A stretch of DNA of 64,000 bases from Orlajensenia sp037404875 (GCF_037404875.1 NZ_JBBELO010000019.1:62001-126000), one strand, 5' to 3'. Counted from the stretch's first letter, positions 26,539 through 34,905 are shown. Program-made: numbers and translations. Notes: generated by a model from the letters alone, not told the origin.

Positions 26539-26544
26539 TAAACT
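26539..26544 (+). promoter_or_regulatory. -10 box of ffh
   Basis: TAAACT lies 10 nt before the ATG at 26555. The mRNA would have a leader of only about 4 nt. Confidence 0.5.
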
Positions 26545-26554
26545 GACTGGCACC

Positions 26555-28123
26555 ATGGCTACTTTCGGCACCCTGTCTGACCGTCTGTCCGACACATTCA
26601 AGAACCTCCGCACCAAGGGCAAGCTCTCGGCGGCCGACGTCGACGGCACCGTGCGCGAGATCCGTCGCGCACTGCTGGACGCCGACGTCTCGCTCGAGGT
26701 CGTCAAGGACTTCACCGGCAAGGTGCGCGAGCGTGCGCTCGGCGACGAGGTGAACAAGGCGCTGAACCCGGCCCAGCAGGTCGTGCAGATCGTCAACGAG
26801 GAGCTCATCCAGATTCTCGGCGGGCAGCAGCGCCGGCTCGAGTTCGCGAAGAAGCCGCCGACGATCATCATGCTCGCCGGCCTCCAGGGCGCGGGAAAGA
26901 CGACCCTCGCCGGGAAGCTCGCCAAGTGGCTCAAGAAAGACGGCCACACCCCGATGCTCGTCGCCGCCGACCTCCAGCGTCCCAACGCCGTCACGCAGTT
27001 GCAGGTCGTGGGGGAGCAGGCGGGCGTGCAGGTGTTCGCGCCGGAGCCCGGCAACGGCGTGGGCGACCCTGTGCGCGTGGCGAAGGATGCGGTGCGCGAG
27101 GCCGAGCGCCGCCAGTACGACACCGTGATCATCGACACCGCCGGTCGCCTCGGCGTGGACGCCGAGCTGATGAAGCAGGCCGCCAACATCCGCAAGGCGA
27201 CCGATCCCGACGAGGTGCTCTTCGTCATCGACGCGATGATCGGCCAGGACGCGGTCACGACCGCCAAGGCCTTCCAGGAGGGCGTTGACTTCACCGGCGT
27301 CGTGCTCACCAAGCTCGACGGCGACGCGCGCGGTGGCGCCGCCCTCTCGATCGCCTCGGTGACCGGGCGGCCCATCATCTTCGCGTCGACGGGCGAGGGC
27401 CTGGATGACTTCGAGCCCTTCCACCCCGACCGCATGGCCAGCCGCATCCTCGACCTCGGCGACATCCTCACCCTCATCGAGCAGGCGCAGGGTGCGTTCG
27501 ACGAGGAGGAGGCTCGCAAGGTCGCCGAGAAGTTCGCGACCGACACCTTCACGCTCGAGGACTTCCTCGGCCAGATGCAGCAGCTGCGCAAGATGGGCTC
27601 GCTCAAGGGCATGCTCGGGATGCTGCCGGGCGCCCGCGGCATGAAGCAGCAGCTGGAGAACTTCGACGAGCGCGAGATCGTGCGCACCGAGGCGATCATC
27701 CAGTCGATGACCCCGGCCGAGCGCAAGAACCCCAAGCTGCTGAACGGTTCGCGACGCCTGCGCATCGCCAAGGGCTCCGGCATGACGGTCACCGATGTGA
27801 ACCAGCTCGTGACGAGGTTCGAGCAGGCGGCCAAGATGATGAAGACCGTTGCCAAGGGCGGCGTCCCCAACGTGCCCGGCATGGGACCCATCCCCGGAGC
27901 CGGCTTCGGGGGCGGGCGTCCGAAGCAGCAGCCCAAGAAGAAGGGCTCGCGATCGGGCAATCCCGCCAAGCGCGCAGCCGAGAACGCGGCCATCTCGACG
28001 GGGGCCGGCGTCGCCAGCGGCGCGCCGGCGGGTTCCGGATTCGGCCTCGGCAAGGGAGCATCGCCGACCGGAGCGCCGAGCGCCGAAGACCTCGCAGCGC
28101 TGCAGAAGCTGCTCGGCCGCTAG
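26555..28123 (+). CDS. ffh: Signal recognition particle protein Ffh
   Basis: The GTPase of the signal recognition particle, which binds 4.5S RNA and signal peptides. The 522-residue protein has the N domain, the P-loop LAGLQGAGKTT, DLQRPNA, IIDTAGRLG and LTKLDGDARGG. The methionine-rich M domain (QMQQLRKMGSLKGMLGMLPG ... GSGMTVTDVN) is followed by a Gly/Lys-rich tail of about 80 residues after FEQAAKMM. The ATG was chosen from homology (MATFGTLSDRL) and from the nearby -10 box. Confidence 0.96.
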   Translation: MATFGTLSDRLSDTFKNLRTKGKLSAADVDGTVREIRRALLDADVSLEVVKDFTGKVRERALGDEVNKALNPAQQVVQIVNEELIQILGGQQRRLEFAKKPPTIIMLAGLQGAGKTTLAGKLAKWLKKDGHTPMLVAADLQRPNAVTQLQVVGEQAGVQVFAPEPGNGVGDPVRVAKDAVREAERRQYDTVIIDTAGRLGVDAELMKQAANIRKATDPDEVLFVIDAMIGQDAVTTAKAFQEGVDFTGVVLTKLDGDARGGAALSIASVTGRPIIFASTGEGLDDFEPFHPDRMASRILDLGDILTLIEQAQGAFDEEEARKVAEKFATDTFTLEDFLGQMQQLRKMGSLKGMLGMLPGARGMKQQLENFDEREIVRTEAIIQSMTPAERKNPKLLNGSRRLRIAKGSGMTVTDVNQLVTRFEQAAKMMKTVAKGGVPNVPGMGPIPGAGFGGGRPKQQPKKKGSRSGNPAKRAAENAAISTGAGVASGAPAGSGFGLGKGASPTGAPSAEDLAALQKLLGR

Positions 28124-28154
28124 CTCCGCCGGCCACCGCGGGCCCGTTCACCCG

Positions 28155-28160
28155 TAGGGT
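28155..28160 (+). promoter_or_regulatory. -10 box of the LLM oxidoreductase gene (leaderless)
   Basis: TAGGGT ends 6 nt before the ATG at 28167. Confidence 0.6.
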
Positions 28161-28166
28161 GAACAC

Positions 28167-28958
28167 ATGAGCTATGACGCCGGTGAGCGACCCATCCGCA
28201 TCGGGGTGCAGGTGCAACCCCAGCACGCGCCCTACGAGAAGATCCGCGACACCGTGCGCGAACTCGACGACCTGGGCGTCGACCTGGTGTTCAACTGGGA
28301 CCACTTCTTCCCGCTGAGCGGTGACCCCGACGGCCTGCACTACGAGGCCTGGACGATGCTCGGCGCCTGGGCGGAGCAGACGAGCAACGTGGAGTTCGGG
28401 TCGCTCGTGAACTGCAACAGCTACCGGGGCGCCGATCTGCAGGCCGACATGGCACGCACCCTGGACAACATCAGCGGCGGCCGTTTCGTCTTCGGAACGG
28501 GCGCCGGCTGGTTCCAGCGCGACTACGACGAATACGGCTACGAGTTCGGAACGCCGGGCACGAGGCTGAAGGCGCTGGCGGAGGCGATGCCGCGCATCCG
28601 TGCCCGCTGGGAGGTGCTGAACCCCGCGCCGGTGCGCCGCATCCCGGTGCTCATCGGCGGTGGGGGAGAGCGCAAGACGCTGCGCATCGTCGCGGAGCAC
28701 GCCGACATCTGGCACAGCTTCGCCGACGTGCCCACCCTGACCCACAAGCTCGGTGTGCTCGAGGAGCACTGCGAGAGCGTCGGACGCGACATCGGCGACA
28801 TCGAGATCTCGGTCGAGGTGCGCAGGCAGTCCCCGGAGGCAGCTCAGGAACTGTACGACCTCGGCGCGAGGCTGTTCACCATCGGCATCAGCGGCCCCGA
28901 CTACCCGCTCGACGACGTTCGTCGCTGGCTCGCCTTCCGCGATTCGCGCAATGCGTGA
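28167..28958 (+). CDS. LLM class F420-dependent oxidoreductase
   Basis: A 263-residue luciferase-like TIM-barrel protein. GVQVQPQHAPYEKIRDTVRELDDLGVD at the N-terminus and the block LDNISGGRFVFGTGAGWFQRDYDEYG are typical of actinobacterial F420-dependent LLM enzymes. The later RIPVLIGGGGERKTLRIVAEHADIW is the phosphate-binding region. The substrate is unknown. Its presence suggests that the host makes coenzyme F420. Single gene with a leaderless promoter. Confidence 0.87.
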   Translation: MSYDAGERPIRIGVQVQPQHAPYEKIRDTVRELDDLGVDLVFNWDHFFPLSGDPDGLHYEAWTMLGAWAEQTSNVEFGSLVNCNSYRGADLQADMARTLDNISGGRFVFGTGAGWFQRDYDEYGYEFGTPGTRLKALAEAMPRIRARWEVLNPAPVRRIPVLIGGGGERKTLRIVAEHADIWHSFADVPTLTHKLGVLEEHCESVGRDIGDIEISVEVRRQSPEAAQELYDLGARLFTIGISGPDYPLDDVRRWLAFRDSRNA

Positions 28959-28963
28959 GCGCG

Positions 28964-28985
28964 ACTTACTGACAGTCAGGTAAGT
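28964..28985. promoter_or_regulatory. TetR-type operator candidate upstream of the GH1 gene
   Basis: ACTTACTGAC (28964-28973) and GTCAGGTAAGT (28975-28985) form an inverted repeat with a single-base asymmetry. The TTACTGAC/GTCAGTAA pattern is common for TetR-family repressors. It lies about 62 nt before the glucosidase ATG. No TetR gene is near. Confidence 0.45.
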
Positions 28986-29047
28986 TCGAGACGGATCATC
29001 GGCGGGGAGCGCCCCGCCTCCGACAGAGCACGCGAGGTGTGAACGAC

Positions 29048-30499
29048 ATGAGCATAGGCAACGCCGACTATCGGGATGCGGGACTCGCCTTCCCCGACGA
29101 CTTCCTCTTCGGATCGGCGACGGCGTCGTACCAGATCGAGGGAGCGGCGACGGAAGACGGCCGCGGGGCCTCCATCTGGGACACGTTCAGTCACACCCCC
29201 GGCAAGGTCTGGAACGGCGACACGGGTGACGTCGCCGACGACCACTACCACCGGCTCGACGAGGACCTCGACCTCATGAAGGAGCTCGGGCTGCAGGCGT
29301 ACCGCTTCTCGATCGCGTGGCCGCGCATCCAGGCCACCGGGCGCGGCGAGGCGAACGAGGCCGGACTCGCGTTCTACGAGCGGCTCGTCGACGGCCTGAT
29401 CGCGCGCGGCATCCGCCCCATCGCGACCCTGTACCACTGGGACCTGCCGCAGGCACTCGAGGATGAGGGCGGCTGGCGCAACCGCGAGACCGCCTACGCC
29501 TTCGCCGACTACGCGCGCATCGTGGGCGAGCGCCTCGGGGACCGCATCACGGTCTGGACGACCCTCAACGAGCCGTGGTGCTCCGCCTACCTCGGCTACG
29601 GTTCTGGCGTCCACGCGCCGGGCCTGACGGATGCGCTCGCCTCGCTGCAGGCCGTGCACCATCTGAACCTCGCGCACGGCCTCGCCCTGCAGGCGCTGAA
29701 GGAGGTCGTCACCAACGACCCCGGCTTCTCCATCACCCTCAACCTGCACGTCGCGCGACCCGAGGGACCCACCGGCGAGGAGGCGGTTCGCCGCATCGAC
29801 GGCGTCGCCAACCGCGTCTTCCTCGACCCGCTGCTGAACGGCCGCTACCCGGCCGACGTGCTGGAGGACACCAAGGAGATCACCGACTGGTCCTTCGTGC
29901 AGCCGGGCGACCTCGAGGCGATCACCGCCGTTCCGATCTCGCTGCTCGGCGTGAACTACTACTCGACCGGCCGTGTGCAGCTCTGGGACGGGGCCGGGGC
30001 GAAGTCGCAGGCCGACGGTCACAAGGATGCGGAGGGGTCGCCGTGGCCCGGTGCGGCGGGCGAGGTCGAGTTCCTGCCCCAGCCCGGTCCGTACACCGAG
30101 ATGGGCTGGAACATCGAGCCGGCCGGCCTGGAAGACCTGCTCGTCTCGCTGCACGAGGAGTTCCCGCACGTTCCGCTCATGGTCACCGAGAACGGCGCGG
30201 CCTTCGACGACGTCGTCGTCGAGGACGGCGACTCCCGTGCGGTGCACGATCTGGATCGCACCGACTACCTGCGCAGGCACTTCACGGCGGCGCACCGGGC
30301 CATCGAGCGCGGCGTCGACCTGCGCGGCTACCAGGTGTGGTCGTTCATGGACAACTTCGAGTGGGGCTACGGCTACTCGAAGCGGTTCGGCATCGTGCGG
30401 GTGGACTACGACACGCTCGAGCGACTGCCGAAGGACTCGGCGCGCTGGTACGCGGAGCTCATTCGTACCCGCAGCATCCCCGACACGCCTGCCGCATAG
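29048..30499 (+). CDS. Glycoside hydrolase family 1 beta-glucosidase
   Basis: A 483-residue GH1 retaining beta-glycosidase, cytoplasmic since no signal peptide is seen. The N-terminal signature FPDDFLFGSATASYQIEG is present. The acid/base Glu175 lies in TLNEPW and the nucleophile Glu381 in VTENGAAFDD. The C-terminal WSFMDNFEWGYGYSKRFGIV is also typical. It probably splits beta-glucosides or cellobiose. The ATG at 29048 is preferred to the GTG at 29039, since GAGGTG lies 8 nt before it. No sugar transporter is adjacent. A terminator follows. Confidence 0.93.
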   Translation: MSIGNADYRDAGLAFPDDFLFGSATASYQIEGAATEDGRGASIWDTFSHTPGKVWNGDTGDVADDHYHRLDEDLDLMKELGLQAYRFSIAWPRIQATGRGEANEAGLAFYERLVDGLIARGIRPIATLYHWDLPQALEDEGGWRNRETAYAFADYARIVGERLGDRITVWTTLNEPWCSAYLGYGSGVHAPGLTDALASLQAVHHLNLAHGLALQALKEVVTNDPGFSITLNLHVARPEGPTGEEAVRRIDGVANRVFLDPLLNGRYPADVLEDTKEITDWSFVQPGDLEAITAVPISLLGVNYYSTGRVQLWDGAGAKSQADGHKDAEGSPWPGAAGEVEFLPQPGPYTEMGWNIEPAGLEDLLVSLHEEFPHVPLMVTENGAAFDDVVVEDGDSRAVHDLDRTDYLRRHFTAAHRAIERGVDLRGYQVWSFMDNFEWGYGYSKRFGIVRVDYDTLERLPKDSARWYAELIRTRSIPDTPAA

Positions 30500-30534
30500 C
30501 GGAGCGCCTGCCGCATAGCCGCACAGCGGACCGA

Positions 30535-30565
30535 AGGGCCGCCCGTTCTCAGAGCGGGCGGCCCT
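30535..30565. terminator. Convergent terminator hairpin (GH1 / ybdK)
   Basis: AGGGCCGCCCG (30535-30545) and CGGGCGGCCCT (30555-30565) form a perfect 11-bp stem with a 9-nt loop. It spans the last codons and stop of ybdK. There is no T-tract. Just upstream a 14-bp sequence, GCCTGCCGCATAGC, is repeated (30487-30500 and 30506-30519) across the glucosidase stop. Confidence 0.6.
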
Positions 30566-31685
30566 CGCGCATCTCGCGCACGACGTGGGCCACGACGGCC
30601 TTGAGGTCGCCGCCCGCCGCCTCCGCGACAGCCAGCTGCCGCTGGTAGCCGGCTCCGATGTCGAGAAGCTCGGGCAGCTGCAGCAGTTCGCGGGTGCACC
30701 CGAGTCGATCGGCGAACGGCTCGAGCACCTCGATGAGTTCGCGCAGGTCGTCGGTCACGAGCGCCTCACGACCAGTCGTATCGAGGATGATCTCCGCCTC
30801 GAGCCCATAGCGTGCGGCGCGCCACTTGTTCTCGCGCACGTACCAGGGCTGCATCGACGGCAGCGTCTCTCCGTCATCCAGGCGCTGGCTCATCCACTCG
30901 ACGAGGCACTGGATGAGGGCGCCGAGGGCGCCGAGTTCGAAGGGCGTCGAGACGCCATCGCATGCGCGTACCTCGAGAGTGCCCCAGTGCGGCGACGGGC
31001 GGATGTCGCTGCGCACCTCGGTGTAGTCGGTGATGACACCGGTGCGCGTCATGTCGTCGACGTAGCGCTCATAGCCGCTCCAGTCCTCGAACTGCCAGGG
31101 CAGTCCGGCCGTCGGCAACTGCTGGAACATGAGCGCGCGGTTGGAGGCGTAGCCGGTGTTGACCCCCGCCCAGAACGGGCTGGAGGCCGAGAGTGCCTGC
31201 AGGTGGGGGATGTAGCCGAGGAGGGCGTTGAGGATGGGGACGGCCTTGTCGGCCGACTCGATCCCCACGTGCACGTGGATGCCCCAGATCATCATGTTGC
31301 GGCCCCACCACCGCGTGCGGTCGATGAGTCGGTGATAGCGGTCCTTGTCGGTGATGCGCTGGTCGTACCACTGGCTGAACGGGTGCGATCCGCTGCACAT
31401 CACGTCGGCTCCGAACGCTGCCGCGGCATCCCGCACCTCGTCGATGACGCCGTCGAGCTCGGCCACGGCCTCGCCGACCGTGTGGTGCACGCTCGAGACG
31501 ATCTCGACGGTGTTGAGCATCAACTCGCCGGTGGCGCGCGGATGCGGTGACCCGTCGGCATCCTTCATGGCCTCGAGCACGCCGTGCGCGCAGTCCGAGA
31601 GTTCGCCGGTCAGGGAATCGACGAGTTCGAGCTCCCACTCGATGCCGACGGTGGAACGTTCGGAGTTCGCGAAGCTGATGTGCAC
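30549..31685 (-). CDS. ybdK: Carboxylate-amine ligase, YbdK family (glutamate-cysteine ligase-like)
   Basis: A 378-residue GCS2-type ligase. ERSTVGIEWELELVD near the N-terminus, TVEIVSSVHHTVGEA, MMIWGIHVHVGIESAD and HWGTLEVRACDGVSTP are the family landmarks; YbdK of E. coli has weak gamma-glutamylcysteine ligase activity. In actinobacteria these proteins may act in other glutamyl-ligation steps. The GTG at 31685 matches the family's VHISFANSER-type start and has AAAGG about 9 nt upstream. The 5' region runs into the left end of the integrated element. Confidence 0.88.
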   Translation of the reverse strand: MHISFANSERSTVGIEWELELVDSLTGELSDCAHGVLEAMKDADGSPHPRATGELMLNTVEIVSSVHHTVGEAVAELDGVIDEVRDAAAAFGADVMCSGSHPFSQWYDQRITDKDRYHRLIDRTRWWGRNMMIWGIHVHVGIESADKAVPILNALLGYIPHLQALSASSPFWAGVNTGYASNRALMFQQLPTAGLPWQFEDWSGYERYVDDMTRTGVITDYTEVRSDIRPSPHWGTLEVRACDGVSTPFELGALGALIQCLVEWMSQRLDDGETLPSMQPWYVRENKWRAARYGLEAEIILDTTGREALVTDDLRELIEVLEPFADRLGCTRELLQLPELLDIGAGYQRQLAVAEAAGGDLKAVVAHVVREMREGRPL

Positions 31686-31794
31686 GGTGCGCCGCCTTTC
31701 TGAGCGTCCTGCCATCCTTGCGGCTCGACGCCACGAACGCCACGACCGGCACCCCGCGCCGCCTGTGCGGGCGCCGATTATCGTCGGCGGCCGA

Positions 31795-31804
31795 AATCTG
31801 CAAG
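31795..31804 (+). other. Candidate left attachment core
   Basis: AATCTGCAAG recurs exactly at 36422-36431. High-GC host-like sequence lies to the left and AT-richer sequence to the right. As a 10-bp match it is only suggestive. Confidence 0.35.
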
Positions 31805-31839
31805 GTTTGTTAGCCACCCCTGAAGATCCGGGCCTCTCA

Positions 31840-31904
31840 CTATTTTCGAGAAATGGATCCGCCTATTTTCAGGAAAGTGGATTCGGCTCCTAGGTAAAAC
31901 CTAG
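31840..31904. repeat. Left-end tandem repeat and palindrome
   Basis: Two near-identical units of about 22 nt beginning CTATTTTC lie at 31840-31861 and 31863-31885. They are followed by the perfect palindrome CTAGGT-AAA-ACCTAG at 31890-31904 and a duplicated TGCCACT (31906-31912, 31915-31921). The 368-nt gap 31686-32053 holds these signals, the ybdK leader and no convincing gene. Confidence 0.55.
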
Positions 31905-31925
31905 TGCCACTGGTGCCACTTCCTG

Positions 31926-31953
31926 TTGGCAACCTTGGCAAGAAGTTGGCAAG
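31926..31953 (+). repeat. Left TTGGCAA repeats (integrase arm-site candidates)
   Basis: TTGGCAA occurs at 31926, 31935 and 31946, with 9- and 11-nt spacing. The composite AACCTTGGCAAGA then TGGCAAGG (31931-31953) recurs at 36364-36386 at the other end in the same orientation. Confidence 0.6.
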
Positions 31954-32027
31954 GGTCGGCGGGGATGGTGCGTCATGCCTTCATGCGATTCTCGTTGAGC
32001 CTCCCATCAAGCGGAAGCATCGGGGGA

Positions 32028-32033
32028 TAAACT
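32028..32033 (+). promoter_or_regulatory. -10 box of the tcmP operon
   Basis: TAAACT predicts a start site near 32040. The short leader would hold the GGAGG at 32046-32050 just before the GTG at 32054. Confidence 0.5.
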
Positions 32034-32053
32034 CCGCTGATGTTTGGAGGCCG

Positions 32054-33265
32054 GTGAACAACAACACGAATTTCTTCAGCGATGACAAGGGGTCAGCCGC
32101 CGTGCTGAAGCATGGTGTCCTTGGTCGGTACGCGGCGAAGTTCATGGCCAAGACCTCCAGCACTTCGCCGGGCAGGCGCGTCGGATTTCTCGACGGCTAT
32201 GCCGGTCAGGGAGAGTACGTGAACCCGATCACCGGCAGCACGAAAGAAGGTTCACCCGTCATCCTCCTGCGGATCGCCATCGACCTCGTGCGGGTAGGGC
32301 GAACCTCTCACCTCGTCTTTGTGGAGAAGGAGAAGGGGGCATACGCGAGCTTGAACGCCGTCGTGCGGGCTTCCACATACTCGCCGGCAGTCGCCCATCA
32401 CGGCGATGTTGAGGAGCACATCCAGGCGGCCTTGGATGAGTTCGACAACATGCCTGCGCTGATCTTCTTGGATCCTTTTGGGTCATCTCTGGATCACGCG
32501 TCGCTGGTAAATCGGGTGCTGAAGAGACCCGGCACACAACCGACGGAGCTTCTGCTCAACTTCAGCCTTCAAGCTCTGCGCCGCATGGGGGCGCGTCTGT
32601 GGGAGGCCGAGGGTGCCAGCGGAAGGGCGAAGACGCTGGAGCGCGTAGATCACTGGCTAGGAGGCGACTGGTGGCGCGCGTTCTTCATGGCACCCGATGT
32701 GCTCTCGCTGCCGAAGTCCGAGCGTGCCGATGCCGCCGCCACCCGGGTCGCCACCGAGCATGCCAAGCGGATTCATGACGCAACCGGGTGCGGATACTTC
32801 GCGGTGCCGATCAGACGCAAGCCCCACGCGAAGCCTCTCTTCCTCCTGACCCTTTACTACCCCCGTCAGTTGGCGGTGTTCGACTTCAACGAAGCCGTCA
32901 GCTTGGCACTGAAGGACTGGCGAGCATTCCTCCATGACCTGGAGTTGGCCGAGGCGGAGTTGCTTGACGAGAGCGACCCGCAGTTACTCTCTCGTGTTGC
33001 CGAGCTTCAGACGGTCTACAAGCTGGACGAGGCCCAGATTGACCGGGATGCCATTGATGAGATCAAGAAGTCGGTCACGGAGGCCCTTCGGACTCGCACG
33101 TCGTTGTCTGTTCGGACTGACCTTCGCCTGGTGATGGGAGAAGCCATCGGCGTGGGACGCACGACCCACCTGCGTACGGCCTGGAAGGAACTGGCGGCAG
33201 AGGGTATCGCGGGAGAATGTCCGAAGGGTGACCTTGACTCTGCTGTAATCGGACGCGCTAACTGA
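32054..33265 (+). CDS. tcmP: Three-Cys-motif partner protein TcmP
   Basis: A 403-residue protein of the TcmP family, named for its habit of lying next to Gp37/Gp68 three-cysteine proteins, as here. The N-terminus FFSDDKGSAAVLKHGVLGRY fits the family. GFLDGYAGQGEY (44-55) resembles a SAM-binding Rossmann loop, and ALIFLDPFGSS (about 135-145) resembles the DPPF-type motif of methyltransferases. The function is unproven. The GTG at 32054 is preferred because of GGAGG and the -10 box; an open frame continues upstream to 31904 but enters the end repeats. The next gene follows after 17 nt. Confidence 0.82.
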   Translation: MNNNTNFFSDDKGSAAVLKHGVLGRYAAKFMAKTSSTSPGRRVGFLDGYAGQGEYVNPITGSTKEGSPVILLRIAIDLVRVGRTSHLVFVEKEKGAYASLNAVVRASTYSPAVAHHGDVEEHIQAALDEFDNMPALIFLDPFGSSLDHASLVNRVLKRPGTQPTELLLNFSLQALRRMGARLWEAEGASGRAKTLERVDHWLGGDWWRAFFMAPDVLSLPKSERADAAATRVATEHAKRIHDATGCGYFAVPIRRKPHAKPLFLLTLYYPRQLAVFDFNEAVSLALKDWRAFLHDLELAEAELLDESDPQLLSRVAELQTVYKLDEAQIDRDAIDEIKKSVTEALRTRTSLSVRTDLRLVMGEAIGVGRTTHLRTAWKELAAEGIAGECPKGDLDSAVIGRAN

Positions 33266-33282
33266 AGCAAGGGGAGGTCGAC

Positions 33283-34038
33283 ATGTCGAAGACCACCATC
33301 GAATGGACCGAGATCACATGGAACCCGGTCACGGGGTGTGATCGAACGTCAGCAGGATGTGACAACTGCTACGCCCTCACGCTATCGAAGCGCCTGAAAG
33401 CAATGGGCGCGGAGAAGTATCAGACCGACGGAAATCCAGTCACTTCAGGCCCCGGTTTCGGTGTGACGATCCATCCCGCATCCCTCCAACAGCCGTACTC
33501 ATGGCGAAAGCCCGCAACCGTCTTCGTCAACTCGATGAGTGACATGTTTCACGCGAAGGTGCCGCTGACATTCGTGCAAGATGTGTTCGATGTGATGGCG
33601 GACACGCCTCAGCACACATACCAGATTCTGACGAAGCGGTCCGTGAGACTGCGCCGTCTAGCGCACAAGCTGAACTGGCCAACGAACGTTTGGATGGGCG
33701 TATCGGTTGAGGAGCCAAAGGTTCTGAACCGCGTCGATGATCTTCGGGAGGTCCCGGCAGCCGTGCGCTTCCTCTCTTGCGAACCCCTAATCGCGCCGCT
33801 TCCAGACATGAACCTTGATGGGATCGACTGGGTAATCGCCGGGGGCGAGTCAGGTGCTCGCCATCGTCCAATGGAACTGGCCTGGGTCGAGGAAATCCGC
33901 GATCAGTGCACGGACTCGAGCATTCCGTTCTTCTTCAAGCAGTGGGGCGGACGAACGCCCAAGCAGAATGGGCGGACACTTGCCGGTCGAACTTGGGATG
34001 AGATGCCCGTTCCCAAGGTGCGGCACGCTGCTGCCTAA
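33283..34038 (+). CDS. Phage Gp37/Gp68 family protein (DUF5131), three-cysteine motif
   Basis: A 251-residue Gp37/Gp68 family protein. The N-terminus IEWTEITWNPVTGC is diagnostic and leads into Cys19-x6-Cys26-x2-Cys29 (GCDRTSAGCDNCYA). This cluster recalls radical-SAM iron-sulfur ligation but with different spacing. Later blocks VFVNSMSDMFH, ILTKR, WMGVSVE, RFLSCEPLIAPL, WVIAGGESG and FFFKQWGG are family hallmarks. GGGGAGG precedes the ATG. It forms a two-gene operon with tcmP. The biochemical role is unknown. Confidence 0.87.
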   Translation: MSKTTIEWTEITWNPVTGCDRTSAGCDNCYALTLSKRLKAMGAEKYQTDGNPVTSGPGFGVTIHPASLQQPYSWRKPATVFVNSMSDMFHAKVPLTFVQDVFDVMADTPQHTYQILTKRSVRLRRLAHKLNWPTNVWMGVSVEEPKVLNRVDDLREVPAAVRFLSCEPLIAPLPDMNLDGIDWVIAGGESGARHRPMELAWVEEIRDQCTDSSIPFFFKQWGGRTPKQNGRTLAGRTWDEMPVPKVRHAAA

Positions 34039-34193
34039 GGCAGTCCGACCTCAAGGAACGGGACTCCTACACGTGGGATTTCCGGAGTTCAACTGCCGAC
34101 GACAAACCCGGGATCATGTTTGCAGATCATCAAGAAATCCTCGGCCCGACGTGTGGGTATTTGGGATTGTTGTAGGCGGACTAGGCCGGGGCG

Positions 34194-34893
34194 CTACAGC
34201 CGAGCAAGCAGTTCACGTAGTTCGGCTGGCCCAACCCACGGTCGTCGATGAATCATTCGATGGCAGTTCGAGCAGAGCAGAGCGAGGTCAGAAAGTCTTG
34301 TCGTGCGCTCGCCCGACACGTAGAGCGGGATGACGTGGTGGACCTCGATGTAGTCGCGGCCACGTGCACCATATCTGGCTTCAAAGTCGAATCCGCAGAC
34401 CTCGCAGGCGACCTGCAGTCCTGCATCACGCACCGATTTGATCTTTCGTGCGCGGAGCTTGGGATTGCGCTCTCTCCGAACGTGTCGCGCTAGGAGAATC
34501 CGCCCCTCCACCGCCTCCGCAAGGTCTTCCGCTGCCTCCGGGAGAGGCTCGATCCCGTCCTCAAACGCCTGACGAATCGCCCTGGCCTCCCGTGCCATCC
34601 CGTCGGGATCCGCCAAGAACGCAAGCAACACGGGCACGTCGAGCTTGTTTCCGTTAGTAGGCACACCCGCGTAGTCGGGGTGCCGAGTCGCTATGTCCCA
34701 AGTTTCCGAGCCACGCTGTCTGGACTGCGGAAATTGCTATCACGGTTCTCGACCGGATGAAGCCTCGCGCGATTCAACAAGGCGGAAGTTCGATTACTTC
34801 CCGGTCCGGGTCGTCAAGTCCTCTCCAGTCGTTCTGCCTAACGAGGTCAGCCGCGAGAACAATCTCTTCGTATGCCCATTTGATGCGCGCCAC
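34194..34893 (-). pseudogene. HNH endonuclease gene with two frameshifts
   Basis: Three consecutive frames on the minus strand join into one HNH endonuclease. Frame 1 starts at the leaderless GTG at 34893 (ARIKWAYEEIVLAADLV) and stops at 34774. Frame 2 (SALLNRARLHPVENRDSNF) covers about 34786-34691. Frame 3 (DIATRHPDYAGVPTNGNKL) continues from 34697 to the end. Each junction, near 34787 and near 34697, fits the loss of one base. The catalytic part is intact in frame 3: CEVCG, VHHVIPL and LLCSNCHRMIH. The last 156 codons remain open from a GTG at 34664, but without the N-terminal domain. Confidence 0.75.
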
Positions 34894-34899
34894 GGTGTC

Positions 34900-34905
34900 A
34901 GGTTA
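34900..34905 (-). promoter_or_regulatory. -10 box of the HNH pseudogene (leaderless)
   Basis: On the minus strand this reads TAACCT and ends 6 nt before the GTG at 34893. This is the same arrangement as the host leaderless genes and supports that GTG as the ancestral start. Confidence 0.5.

Noticed and set aside
24997..28053. Very long open frame on the minus strand opposite ftsY, DUF2004 and ffh (over 1000 codons).
   Set aside because: It is antisense to three recognised genes and is open only because of high GC at third positions. Its low-complexity Arg/Ser/Ala sequence matches no family.
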